NCBI RefSeq assembly: GCF_005239225.2
Contig: NC_133287.1
Span: 10,769,493 to 10,833,492, forward strand
From: Populus alba
Lineage: Eukaryota; Streptophyta; Magnoliopsida; Malpighiales; Salicaceae
Reading direction: 5' to 3'
DNA: 64,000 nucleotides
Below are positions 39,001 through 51,224 of this stretch, piece by piece; the first letter of the stretch is position 1, and every line of letters starts with the position of its first letter. Both the position numbers and the translations under genes were made by a program. The notes under the pieces are model-generated. The model saw nothing but the letters and a program-made list of their open reading frames with translations, was not told the DNA's origin and made no database searches.

Positions 39001-41521
39001 GTAGGAAACAGAATACAACTAAGCTTACCTCGAGCTCCTTGGCTGGTTTATTGACTTCTTCTGCACCATAGCTGCACTTCTGATACCTTTCCAGGGTCTT
39101 GAGCATGCTGCAAAAGGGAAAAACATAAAACAAGGCTAATAAAAACTGTCTGACAAACGGAAAAATAGCAAATCAAAATGGAATTTTGTTCTTATTTTTT
39201 ATAAAACAAGACCATTGTAATAACTACGAGCTTAAAAAAAAACATTCCTAGTTAAAAGTAGCAGTCACTAGTAGGTTTTTTTTTTTTTTTTTCTTGGAAA
39301 ACTTCATTTATTCAGGTATGGACGAATCGTTCTTTCTATCTATTATTATGGAAAAATACTTCCATCAGTGTTTACTGAGGAATATAGCGATGGAAAAGTC
39401 CATCAGTAAAATTCACCGAAATCTAGTAACGGAAAAAATTCATTAATAATTTTGTTTGTATTTATCAAATTTCTAGTAAAGAAATTGGACAATAACAAAT
39501 ACACCAATCAAAACCAATATTAAATCCCAACTTTGAAGTAACAGTCTAATCCCTTCACAACCAAAAATTTTCATTTAAAACCTTACAATTTCTTGCAATT
39601 TAAAATCAACTCTAAAATCTTTAACTTATGAAAGCTCTAAAATCAACTCCATTCCCAATCTTTACTTCTTCAATTTTACCCCAAAAAAACTTTAAAGTTA
39701 ACAGTATAATATTTAAGGCATCCATGTGTTTCAAACTCCAATTCGCAGTTCAAGTTCTGATCCACATCCATCCATCTTTTCCAATTCAATGATTAGGCCA
39801 AGGTTTAAAACCTGAAAACAAAATGACCTCTATTTTTTTTTTCACTTGATTTATTTTTTTCCGTGTACCATAATATTTATAGTATTGAGCTACTTACCCA
39901 AAACAGATAACAAAAAAGTGTACGAAGACTATATAAATATAACAGGCTTATTTTTTGAAAATTGATATTGAAATATACAAACAATATTATTATCTGATAA
40001 ATTCTACAAAGAAGGCATTTAAAGTTGGTGATCAAAGAATTTTCTCCTCGAAAAGATCAACAGAAGTAGCAAACACACGAGAATCAATTGATGATTTCAT
40101 GTTTATTTTCCCGGTAGCTGGTGTTACAAGATAAAAACCCTAGCTAATGTCAGTTTTACGTACATTTCTAATGGCAATCTCTAGACCTGCTTGTTTGCTG
40201 TAAAAATTTAAATAATAGCAACAAACACATGCATAGTTGCACTGAGAGGTTTAAAAGAAGAAGAAGAAGAAGAAGAAGAAGAAGAAAGGTTTTGAAACAC
40301 TCAAGAATCTAGAATGGAGTTTGCTAAATATCTCGCACTAAATTTATCCACCACATGCTTAGTTTCCTTTTCATTTTTTTTTCATAAAAGAAACTCGTAA
40401 TCAAGTGAACAAATCCCAAGAAAAGTGTAAAATATCCAAAATCTTATGCTACTAGAATTTCTAAAAGAAATCGTACCTTTAGTGTAAGTTTAGTTAATAA
40501 CCACACTTTCATTATTGAATCAGGTGCGTGCAGGGATTTCTGGAAGAACCATGTAACAAGGGAGAAGTACTTTCTATACCTAGCAGATAACACTTATTAT
40601 GGCCAAGTAATTCTCAGCCTTTTCACACTCCAAAGTTTTCTCTAACGAACCCAAATTGTCTAATGGGTAACAGGTTTCCTGGATAATCAACTCAACCTCA
40701 TTTAATGGAGAGCTACCAGCTACCGGCTGCTGGATATATCAGTTTCTTTTGTTGTTTTTCCGACCTAGGGGAAAGATAAATTAGAAGAGAAAACAAAAGA
40801 AGCAATGGAGTTTTTTTTGTCGAAGAATTTGAAATTTCTTGAGAGAAAAAGAGGAATCTTGAGCTACTATTGAATAGATCACCTTAATATAAATGCTTGA
40901 TCAATTAGGTACTCTATAGCTCACCAAAGCGAACATCAAGATCTCAATCATGAACAACAGAAAGACTTCAAATTTAATTCAGATCCCGTGAAGCAAGAAT
41001 CACACCGAGAAGATCAAACAAAAACCTAATAGATTTGAGCTTCACAAAGATCACAACAAAACAAAAAAATAAAATTTTATATACTTCACCGAATTCTTAA
41101 CCTTGATTACCATCAAACTTGAAAAGTGATCGTTTCAGAAAAAAATAAACTCTGAAAAATTGTTAGATAGAAAGAGATTCTAATAAGCTTGTTTTGTGAG
41201 ACAAGAATCACACAAAATATCAAGTCTATGGACAAATAAAGATAGACGATAAATGGATCCAACCTAAGATTATTATTTTCTTAAAAAAAAATGGCTTAAA
41301 AGATTGCGATAAGAAAGAAAAAGAAAAGGATCATACTTAGATGTGCTACAAAACTCGTAGAGCTTGCCACGGTTAGAGAAGATGATGAGAGCAACCTCAG
41401 CATCACAGAGCACAGATAACTCATAAGCTTTCTTCAACAACCCATTTCTCCTCTTTGCAAATGTCACCTGCCTGTTTATCTTGTTCTCTATCCTCTTCAG
41501 CTCCACTCTACCTCTCCCCAT
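36027..41521 (-). CDS. SEP1/2-like: SEPALLATA1/2-like MIKC MADS-box transcription factor, complete
   Basis: E-class floral factor that bridges other MADS proteins into tetramers for organ and meristem identity. Eight coding exons with GT-AG introns: 41521-41337, 39107-39029, 38238-38177, 37990-37891, 37201-37160, 37080-37039, 36427-36288, 36114-36027. Sizes 185, 79, 62, 100, 42, 42, 140 and 88 nt total 738 nt, 245 aa; the first six match the classic SEP pattern. The MADS domain (1-60) has [20 protein letters not shown] and LYEFCSTS. An I region ([20 protein letters not shown]) leads to a K domain (about 88-172: [35 protein letters not shown]). The C-terminus carries SEP I ([10 protein letters not shown], about 209-218) and ends in [32 protein letters not shown] and the [11 protein letters not shown] block fit SEP1/2 better than SEP4 (RIN type) or FBP9, whose end is GWLP as I recall. 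No stop, frameshift or lost motif. Confidence 0.95.
39266..39500. mobile_element. CACTA-like fragment in intron 1 of the SEP gene
   Basis: CACTAGTAGG at 39,266 is followed by a poly(T) run and then alternating TCCATCAGT / GCGATGGAAAAGTCCATCAGTAAA text, the subterminal motif style of the CACTA copies elsewhere in the window. The far end could not be located; material to about 39,900 may also belong to it. It lies in the 2,229-bp first intron, about 160 bp from exon 2, and does not disturb the splice sites. Confidence 0.45.
40256..40287. repeat. GAA microsatellite in SEP intron 1
   Basis: About ten uninterrupted GAA/AAG triplets within the first intron. Likely polymorphic in length. Confidence 0.9.
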
Positions 41522-41930
41522 ATTCCTTAACTATAATCACAAGCCAAAAAAACCAAATAAAAAACCATCTTTCGTTATAATTAATACATAAATCTAACCA
41601 TGTAAGTTAATAATATATTTACTTTTGTATTAATCTTTATTTCCTTTATATCTTTCCTTTTCTTTTGTTTTTTTTTTCGTTTCTTGTTCTTCTCTCAAGA
41701 GCAAGAAGAAGGTGATCTACACTTTTAGGAATCAGAACCCAAACTGTAACCAAATATGTGAAAAACGAAGAGAAAGTTAGATATTTTAAAGAAACCCTAG
41801 AGAGAAAGAAAGACCCACCAATAATAGAGAGAACAACAAAAGTTTGTAGAAAGAGAAAGTTATAAGTTTAAAGAAGTGCTTCGGTTGTCTTCTTCTTTTC
41901 TGTTATATATATATATATATATATAGAAAA
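41522..41930 (-). promoter_or_regulatory. Leader and core promoter of the SEP-like gene
   Basis: Minus-strand sequence upstream of the ATG is rich in CTTTCTTTCTCTCT and other pyrimidine runs typical of plant leaders. A TA dinucleotide run at 41,904-41,925 is the likely TATA region, implying a start site near 41,875 and a leader of about 350 nt. A leader intron cannot be excluded (a TTACAG acceptor-like site lies near 41,740). Confidence 0.5.
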
Positions 41931-42418
41931 GAAATGCAGCTTAGGGTTAGCTGTTCTTTCTAGTTACATGCAACCTCTGTGTATTTTACTGTTTTATTTT
42001 TCAGTATTAACGGCAATGGGGTTCTCGACTTGACTTTCTCATAATTAAGTATCTCCTAATCGGTATTATGTATGTCTTTCGCATTTATATAGTTATATTT
42101 ATAAATTATATTGAAAAAAAAATAATTTCCCTACAATTTTCTTGAAGAATATATATATATATATATAAAAGTAAATTCATTTATTAGCTTTCAAAGCTTC
42201 TTGGTTTTTACTTTTTTGTCACATCATTGATTACGAACGTAGGTTCTAAGTTTGGAGAGTGTATTCCCGCGCCACCGTCTCGGTCATTGTGTCAGTGTTG
42301 TTGGAGGTAGGGTTGTAAGTGTGGTCACGCGCTGCGGTGGGGGGTAAAAATGGGACAGTGGTCCTTTCATGTAAGAAAATTTTATGCGGCATCAATTTGT
42401 CATTTCCAGATGTTTCCA

Positions 42419-42467
42419 CACGTGGCAGAAACTAGTCCCCTCCCTTAAAATGGAGCTCCTCCACGTG
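42419..42467. promoter_or_regulatory. Pair of G-boxes upstream of the SEP-like gene
   Basis: Two perfect CACGTG cores at 42,419-42,424 (in CCACACGTGGCA) and 42,462-42,467 (in CTCCACGTGTCGG), 43 bp apart, about four helical turns. Both have ABRE-like ACGTGGC/ACGTGTC flanks recognised by bZIP and bHLH factors. They lie about 0.9 kb upstream of the SEP ATG in a GC-richer stretch (about 42,230-42,540) that stands out from its AT-rich surroundings. Confidence 0.5.
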
Positions 42468-42929
42468 TCGGTTTGATACTGGAGAAAGTTCTTGATTTGG
42501 CTTGTCCGGATGAGGTTGTCTGATTACGTTACTGTTTGGGGCATTGAGAAATCAAACAAACTAGAAATTTAGTATTTAGAATATTCAGTCTTGGTTTATG
42601 CTTTGCCACGGGCTTAACTATTTTTTTATATAAAAAATAATGTTTAAATACTACAATAACATAAAACAGTATAAAAAACAAATTATAATAAGCTTGTAGT
42701 TACAGTAATTAAAGTCAAGTCAACATGGGATATCTCATCAAATTTGTATTTTAGATTATAAAATCAAAATAATTCGATAAAAATATTAAGAGAATTATAA
42801 AGTTTTTTAAAAGAAAAACATGTTAACTTTTCAAATTTATGATCTAGATCATTAGATCTAAAGAACCCAATCTAAACAAACTACGAAACTTAATTCTCAA
42901 TCAATCAAATATTGATAGATAAAATTGAA

Positions 42930-43340
42930 AAAAAAAATCAATTATACAAAATAATTAAAAAATAGCAATTAAAAGAATGAGAATCAAAATTAAAATACAA
43001 AATAAATTTTATATTTGATTGAAGAGTGAAATTGAAAAGTAAAATAACTTTTACAAAAGGGTCAAGAAAAAAATTAGAAATCACAACAATGAGGATTAAA
43101 TTGAAAAACATAATACCAATAATATGAATTAAAGGATAAAATCAAAAACCAATCAAACTTTTACATAAGGGCCAAGACAAAAAAAAAAAAAAAAGTAGAA
43201 ATCCAAAGAATAAGAATCAAATTGGAGAATATAATATTTAGTAAATTTGGATTGAAGGACCAAATTGAAATGAAATAAAACTTCAACAAAAAAAGCCAAG
43301 ATAAAAATTTAGAAAAAAAATAAGTACTGCAATTGAAATA
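42930..43340 (-). repeat. A-rich tandem repeat, about three units
   Basis: Units marked by GAATGAGAATCAAAATT near 42,975, 43,086 and 43,207, with AAACTTTTACAAAAGGGCCAAGA between. Period is 112-121 bp. It resembles dispersed A-rich repeats I know from poplar. Confidence 0.55.
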
Positions 43341-45240
43341 CCAACAACCAATAGGGTCAAGCTATAATTTTCAAGGGAAGAAAGAGAAAAGAAAGAAAAG
43401 AAAGAAAGGTTTGCCGGTTACAAATTGAACCACCATTAGAGAAATATGGTATACGAATAGAAAGATGACATGGTGGCGCTTCGAACAACATGATAGAATG
43501 ACATTTTTGGATGTTAGGAGACATCGCATGCATCGCCTAAATGGCGTGAGCACCTCCCACGTGCCTTTAAGGGTATTTTTATCATTTTACTAGCAAAGTG
43601 CCCCTAAGCTAACTTTATAATTACAAAAACACCATTGTGAAAAGACCAAGAAGCCCCTTGACTCTATTTTTTTTCTTTTAAGGGTATTTTTATCATTTTA
43701 CTATGCATTTTAATTGTTTATTATTTTTTTTATATTTGGTCAAATATAAAATTTCCCCTCAACTAAAATAACAATAATGAAAAACCCATTATAAAAAGAT
43801 AAAAATATCTCTTAACACTTTGTTTAATTTTTTTTTTCTTTTAAAGGTGTTTGGTTTGTTTTTGTAAACCCCTAGTCTAAAATAAAAATATTTTAAAAAA
43901 AATCCAATGAAAATTACTTAAGTGAATATTAAAGAGTGGATTAAACAATAAGAAAGTTGGGTGTGACATTAAAATTTGTTAAAAGGATGGGGATGCAAAA
44001 TAAAGGACATTAAAATCCTTAGGGACAATTTTATAAATAGGTAAATTAAGGAGTATAAATACCTTTTTTTCTCGCCTTAAGGCTGAGAACTTGGTCAAGC
44101 GAGGGAGTTAGGGTTTTTGAAATTTTTTCTTCAAATTCTTGGTAAATCTCTTAAAAACTAGTTGTTTTAGGAAATCAAAAGGGCTAGAGAGTGATTAAAG
44201 AGGAAAAGTGAGTGATTTTAGTGGGTTTAAAGGCTTGGAGGGGAAAATATGGCATTAAAAATAAAGGAAAGAAAAGGTGAAAGGAAGCTTGAATTTTCTT
44301 CCAAATTTCTCTTTGATTCTTTGTTGTTTCAAGGTGAGAACAACTTTTATTGTGTTTGGTTTTGAAAATATTAGCATATTGAGGTTTAAAATGATATTTA
44401 GTATTATAGAAAAATGGATTTTTATAGTTGTGATAATTGTAAGGACATTTTCTTTTGTTAGAATCAAGTATAGAAGCGTGAATAAAGTTTGAGTAAGTGG
44501 AAAAATTGTACAAATTTAAAGGAAAATCCATTCCCTTTTAAAGGTACATGTTTGGCTAGAGAGGGAGAGTAGGATGGAATTTTGTTTGATTTTTTGATAA
44601 AAATGATGAGTTTTTATAGGTTTAATTGAACTAATTATGATTGAATAGGTTAAAATTGGATGTTTAAAAAAAGTGAAGGGCTTTAAAGCCGGCCAAGTGT
44701 AGAATTTAGAAGAAAAGTTTTTTGGATAATTGATAATGTACTCTATTAAATGTTAAAATATTTTGTAGTATTATAGAGATAATAATTGTTGAGAAAAGGA
44801 TAATTAAATTTATTATAAGAAATGAGAATATGAATGAAATTATCCATAAAACATTATTGAAGACTTATTGGATAAAAAGAAAGGGCCAATTAGGGTCTGT
44901 AATTGTGTTTATAATAATTTTTATGGTTATAGTATAATATGGGACATCACTGCAAGAAGGCCATAAATAGGAGGTGCAGGACCTTCACGTGAAAAAGTTA
45001 GGTATAATAGTGCCTAAAATAAATAATTTAGCAATGCATCTTATCTTTTCAATTTTTTATTGTTTTGCTTTAAATAAATGTCGGGAATAGTTTGTGTAAA
45101 AAGTTGGTGAAGGACATGAATGTGGAAGAAACAAATCCTATTAGTCGTCTAGAGAAGTTGGAGACTAATGTTATTAGCAAAATTAATATCAACCTTAATG
45201 GAATTCTCATGATAAAATAAAATAATTTATAGAAAGAAAA
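43341..45240. other. AT-rich intergenic stretch, no gene supported
   Basis: Contains two copies of AAGGGTATTTTTATCATTTT (43,569 and 43,680), about 111 bp apart, and otherwise A/T-rich sequence. Reading frames in 44,184-44,531 have low-complexity composition and no recognisable domain. Confidence 0.4.
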
Positions 45241-45305
45241 GTAGAGAATAAATTAGTCATTTAAGGTAAGAATGACAAATGGTAGTAGCATTGTGAAAAT
45301 TGGCA

Positions 45306-45900
45306 TAAATTAATTAGTCACTTGAGAAATATTGATTAATGATAATGTTGAATATCATTGGCAACATGGATAAATTACCATGTGAGGGTAATTAATGATA
45401 TAGATATTGATATCATCATAAATTGATTAGTCTTTTGAAAAAATATGACTAATGACAATAATGGATATCATTGTTGGCATGGATTAATTACCAAGTGAAT
45501 GTAATTAATGATATCATGGGTATTGATATTGAAATAAATTGATTAATCACTTGAAAAAAGATAACTAATAATAACAATGAATATCATTGTTGACATGGAT
45601 TAACTATCAGGTAAAGGTAATTAATAATATCATGGATATTGATATCAATATAAATTGATAAGTTACTTAAGAGAAGGTGACTAATTATAACGATGGATAT
45701 TATTGTCGGCATGAATTAATTATCAAATGAGGATAATTAATGATATAATTGATATTGGTATCGACATAAATTGAGTTGTCATTTGAGAAATGGTGACTAA
45801 TAATAATGATAAATATCATTGTCGGTACAAATAAATTACCAAGTCGAATAATCAATGGTATAGTGAATAATGGTATTAGTATAAAGTGATCATAAAGAAA
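45306..45900 (+). repeat. Satellite-like tandem array, about 116-bp units
   Basis: Five to six diverged units. Starts are marked by TAAATTGATTAGTCACTTGA variants at about 45,306, 45,419, 45,535, 45,651, 45,767 and a decayed one at 45,882. Each unit also has GACTAAT-ATAA-AATGGATATCATTG, GGCATGGATTAATTACCA and GTAATTAATGATATCATGG blocks. Spacings are 113, 116, 116, 116 and 115 bp, so the period is very regular although the sequence has diverged. Confidence 0.85.
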
Positions 45901-46976
45901 AGGGGTCTTCTTACTATGCAATAATAAAAATGAGACATTGATTAGTTCTAAGATTGAGAATAACGAGTTACCAAAAGGAAATACTATTATGGTAGTAAAT
46001 ATTTTTCTAATAAAGAGGTTGTGTTATATTAATTATATACTAATGTTTTATGTTACAGTCTCTTTTCAGATTCGTCCATTATTGAGTGAATTGTGCTTGT
46101 AATATATTTTTATTATAATTTAGGTAGTAGTATAATTTCATCTTGGATTAATGTATTGGAATCTAAAACTTAGTGAATTAATGACAATATGAAATGTTGA
46201 ACTTATAAACAACTTTCTAGTTTATATATGGTGATATGTGACTTATAAGTTAAATTTTTTTTTTTGTTAGATAAAATGTGATATTTTTATGTTTCCTTTT
46301 AATTTTGTTGTTATAATTTCCTTAATCTTGAAATATAATTAGCAATAGAATGTAATTATTTTTTGCTATGTAATGTGTACATAATGAATATAGTGTATTT
46401 GAGAATGTGGTGATCATTGGAAACAAGTCTAGGATGATTGGATTGATAGAAGATGATTGACATAGAAATTGATGATGTCAATAACTTAGCAGTGTTACCA
46501 AATGAGGGAATTGTTATCAGATTTATGGCAAATTATATATTAATGTGTATATATAATCTTGTAAATTAAAAATTGAGGTTGTTACAATTTTATTGTGCAA
46601 TTGAGATGAGAAAAGACTCCTAGTGAGTTTTGTAATGACTAACGAGCCATGAAATGACTTTAATGCCCTAGAAATCTATTGTCAAGTTTTTTGGATGGAG
46701 GGGCAAAACTATCATTACACTCTTTTTAGTGAATAGTGCCAATGAGTCAAGAGCTATAGTACTTTTCCAAGACCAATTAGGTTATATTAATGTTATCCAT
46801 TCTAAGTTACAGGTAGTATTTTAAATAAAATTTTTAATATAAAAGAAAAAAAATGCCAATATAATAGATATTTATATGTTTTTCAATATCATGATTTTTT
46901 TTAATTGAGAAATGTAAAAATGTACCTATACACTATAATAATTTTGCATACTACTAATGTATTTTTTTGTTTAGAC

Positions 46977-49400
46977 ATTGATTCTATCATAAAAATGTTT
47001 ATCGATGAAATCATGAACGATATATGTTCATCAAAAAACATATCGTTGGAGATTTCTATTATGCCGATCATTTTATTAGAAATATACTAACTGATGGATT
47101 TACAAAAGAAGAAAAGGTGCCAAAAATAATTTATTGCCACTATTCTGTTAGTAATTCCATCAGTGAGTTTGACAAATCACCGACAGAAAATATGTTTATA
47201 ATTCCATCAGTAATTGTCAGTGGCATTTCCTATAGTTTTTTTCAAACTCTCATGAATTCTTCGAGGGATTCAATCCATGTGTGATTATATCTGTAATGAT
47301 TATTAGCTTTACATGTAATTTTTTTTCATCTTTCTTGAACTTTCCGATGGACTTAGTCTGTTGGTAATTTGGTCTAAAAAATTTTTAATATGAAAAAAAT
47401 TAGAATGAACATGAAAAAAAATTAAAAGAAACAAAATTAAAATTAAAACCAAATATCTATTACAAATTTAAAAATTATAAATTTAAGTACAATACTAAAT
47501 CATTATTGTGACCGAGTAGGTGAGGAGGAGGTGGACCACAAGTACCACCAAAGTTTCACAATAACTCAATGTACAATCACCTAAGTTCAGCCATCTTAGC
47601 ACTAAGTTGTTGTGTATTAGTAGGAGTAAGGTCATCTAAACTTCAACTTGTTGTAGTACAATCGCCTGGAACTTTGAAGATTAGAAGCTTGGACTTGATT
47701 GTGAGGAACTAATGGTCAAAACATTACGGCCCATCCATAAATTATCGATTGTAGTGTTTGAGATACTATAAAACTTATTTTTATTAGGTCCAAAAAACCA
47801 ATTTAGCCTCCAACCACAAATCTAAATCAAGTTTTAGATGGGTCACATGATTCTCCTCATATCTCTCCTGCAATATAGTGGTATATATTTCTTAAAAAAA
47901 AACTAGTGAACTAATTTTTACATGAACTTCTGGGCTCAACTATCCACAAGTTATTGCACCCCTTTTCCGACTATCACCATTTTACATGTGAGTTTCTACA
48001 AAAAAAAAAAAAAAAAAAAAAAACTCCATCAATCTTAGTTTGCGTTCAAGAATCGTAGCCTGTAAAAAAAAAACTATTTTTACTTAAATATTTTCATATA
48101 AAATAATAATTTAAATAAAATGGATGTAATAAAAAAGAATCTTACGATAATTTTTCGTTGTATGAGGGCATTGTATTTGTTTTTTATTTTTTTAGTAAGC
48201 GAAAGTTTCTTAGTTTTGGTGTGACCCATATTTGAATAAAATAAATTTTTTTTTTTATCTTTTTTATTGGAAGACTAATGTGATCAACCATAATTTAAAT
48301 CGAATCTTAGTGGACATCCTCTAGGACTAAAATGTATATTGGAAATCTAAAATTAGCTACTTAGTAATTGTAAGAAAAATAAAGATCCTAAAATATGTAC
48401 TAATTCTAGAGATTTAGGTAAGAAGTTAGTTACGCCTAAAGAAAAAGAATAACATCAGTTCTTACAAAAAGTTACATTACTATGTGTTTTCTCATGAATT
48501 TATTTTTTTTTATTTTACCATTAAATAAAATGGATCTTCTTACTAATGGATCAGGTTGGAATCAAGTTTATGGTATGCATTTAGCCTATGTTATATGGAT
48601 GATTGTAATGTTTCAATGCTAGGCACATAACATTTCAACCTAAGCCAGAAATAACCATCTGTTAAGAAGATGGTTTGAGATAGGGTTTAAGAACAATTAG
48701 TTATTGAGTTGCCTAGTATAATAGTAGAAATTAGGGTAGATGATAAGAATGCAAAATGTCATATTTTTCTCCATTAATGTTTAGTATTTTATAATAATAT
48801 GATGCCTAAATGTATTTATTATTCTTATATTTCGACTTAGGATGTAAATGGAGCATTAATGGTGAAAAGAAATTAATTGGATGATTTTGGACAATTTGGA
48901 CATAGCTTTATAATTGGGGTACAAATTTTTCATTTGAGCTTTAATTGGGGTAATCCAAAATTCTATAGAATCCTAAGGAAAATATTTACAACTTTCATGT
49001 TTTGATGTCAAAGAGTTACTGACTATATCAAGGTCGGAATTGAGCATAAAGACTCTACACCTATTCCGCCAACGTGCTAGAACGTCCTTAGAGAAGGTTT
49101 AAGAATTTTCAATGAAATCAACCATGGAATACTCTGTGGAAAATTAAGGTGCATTTATGATGGAATTAGCGATGGAATAGTCTATTAAAAATTAAGGTTG
49201 CTGATGAACTTCCTAACAATAAATGGGTAGTAAAATCTATTTTTTTAGGGTGAATATTCTATCAAGCATTTTGTTGGAAAAGAAAGTAGATGACGGAATG
49301 CAAATCCATTACAAGCAACTTAGCAACAACATGTTTCATTCCATTAGTACTTTAATTGCTGACGGAGGTTTTTAATTACCATTTCAGCTAATTACTCAAA
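46977..49400 (-). mobile_element. Shortened CACTA remnant (third copy)
   Basis: The left end (CATTGATTCTATC..., followed by TTTATCGATGAAATCATGAACG) aligns with the 3' terminus of element A at 2,925. Next come ACCGACAGAAAATATG-type subterminal motifs, then at 47,500-47,900 a minus-strand second-gene tail homologous to 3,485-3,900, and at 48,020-48,140 the intron part matching element B at 14,580. No TNP2 region is present; the stretch to 49,400 has decayed subterminal GATGGAATTAGCGATGGAAT text. It is a deletion derivative. Confidence 0.55.
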
Positions 49401-49802
49401 TGGTGCTATAGACCCTTCGGTTTCAAACTAAGAGGTAAGTAGTAGATAAATGTTCGAAAAAGAAAATTAAAGAAGCATTACCGAATAGGTATAACTATGG
49501 GAATGACAAATTGAATAAATGAAAGGAAAAAAAGTTGATCGAATCTTGAGAAGTTTTGTGATTTAGGGTTTTGTTTTTAATTTCTAACCAAGCTTTTTCT
49601 ATTTTAAAGCTATAAATTGGTCTTTTTAAGGTTTATATTGTATTTATTGGGTGTTTTCATATGGAAAATAATTAAAAATAGGTTTTTTGGTCCAAAAGTT
49701 AAAAACTCAATTCCCTAGTCTAAAATGGTTGAAAATTGGGTAATTGGTAAATGATTGGTTATTCGGGTTTTTTTCCAGGAAAGAGTTCATCTGATACTTT
49801 AA

Positions 49803-49840
49803 TACACACACGCGCGCGCGTGCACAAGACCAAGCACGTG
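49803..49840. other. Alternating purine-pyrimidine tract beside a G-box
   Basis: ACACACACGCGCGCGCGTGC is a run of alternating CA and CG dinucleotides (49,803-49,822), prone to Z-DNA. A perfect CACGTG lies at 49,835-49,840. CpG runs of this kind are rare in the rest of the window. No adjacent gene is visible. Confidence 0.6.
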
Positions 49841-50992
49841 GACATGACGTAAGGGTCCCAGTATGCTTAAGACCACACGTCTAGCCTTTTTCTATTTGGT
49901 TTAAGCGCTGGGCTTGACCTTTTTCTTTCATTATTATTGTAAAACAATATTTAACATAATAACTCACTCACTCTTGATTTTGAAATGGTTCTTAAATAAT
50001 ATTACAAGTTTTCATTAAAACTAAATGGCATGTCCATGCATTGTTGCGGGTTTGTAGAGCAAATATGCTTAATGGAGTTATAATTGCGAACCAGTGCTAG
50101 ATAGATAATAGAAACTGAAGGTATGATGAAGCCAATATTCCATGAGGGAAAAAAATTTATTTTGGTGATAAAAAACTTAGAAACAAAATAAAATGAGTTT
50201 TAGCAATCCATAATGTTTTGTAAGGAAAGCTATAGTGTTTTTCTCACATTATTTAACTTTTTGTTACTTGATTTAGCTTTTCTGTTAATAAAACAAATTT
50301 ACAAAGCTAAATTCTCAAATAGTTTAATATTAAAAAAAAATCAACAAAGATAATTTTGAAAAAATATCATAACAAAAAAATCATGTGGAGAAACACTGTA
50401 GTAATCTACAACATTTTGTGAGGAAAGCTACAATGCTTTACCCACATGATTTAGCTATATTGTAATGTTAACAATATATACTTAATAGAAAAAAATTAAT
50501 AATAATAATAAATGTCTTAAGAATAATCTTAAAATCAAATTTTTATTTTTAAATTTTTTAAATAGCTTTAGACTTGATTTTGTCACATTTATTACTTTTT
50601 TAAGCTTTCAATAACATAGAAAATATGGACACATAATATACACACACACACATGCTTGCTTTGACAATCATGGTTTGTTTTTTTGTAAATAGTAATTCAA
50701 GTTAAAAAAATGCTTTCACTAAAATAATCAAGATATATGTTAATATTAAAATTTAATACAGTTTTGAGAAATATATGTTTCCTACTTATTTAATATAAAT
50801 TAATTTAAAAAAAAAGCTTTTTAGTTTAATTATTCTCTTTATTATAAAAGTGTGCTTCTAACAAAAAACAACGTCATTATTTTTTTAAAAATCAAAATTC
50901 TTTTATGATTATATTATTGATTTTATAATGATGTATTAGAACTATACATGGAATTTTGATAATAAATTGCTCATTAATATTGAATGAGGATA

Positions 50993-50994
<2 letters not shown>

Positions 50995-51037
<43 letters not shown>
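50995..51037. repeat. TA microsatellite
   Basis: About 21 uninterrupted AT dinucleotides. Similar long TA runs occur at 52,141-52,176 and 54,542-54,579. All are likely unstable in length. Confidence 0.95.
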
Positions 51038-51040
<3 letters not shown>

Positions 51041-51224
51041 ATTAAGAACCCATGACAAGAAAATATATTTGTTTTTTGTTGAAAATATATATTAATAAGC
51101 AAGGGAAGAATTATACTAGATTTTTTTTTCAATGAAGTTTAAAATTAATATCGATTTATTTTATTAAACATTTGTATAAACTTTTCAACTAACAATTAAA
51201 TTTTTTTTTTTATGGTAAAAAAAA

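Noticed and set aside
41745..41758. CCAAATATGT as a CArG box in the SEP leader
   Set aside because: One mismatch to CC(A/T)6GG and located in the probable leader; such matches are common by chance in AT-rich DNA.
44184..44531. 115-codon minus-strand frame overlapped by frames on both strands
   Set aside because: Low-complexity Asn/Phe/Lys/Thr-rich translation of AT-rich DNA without a domain.
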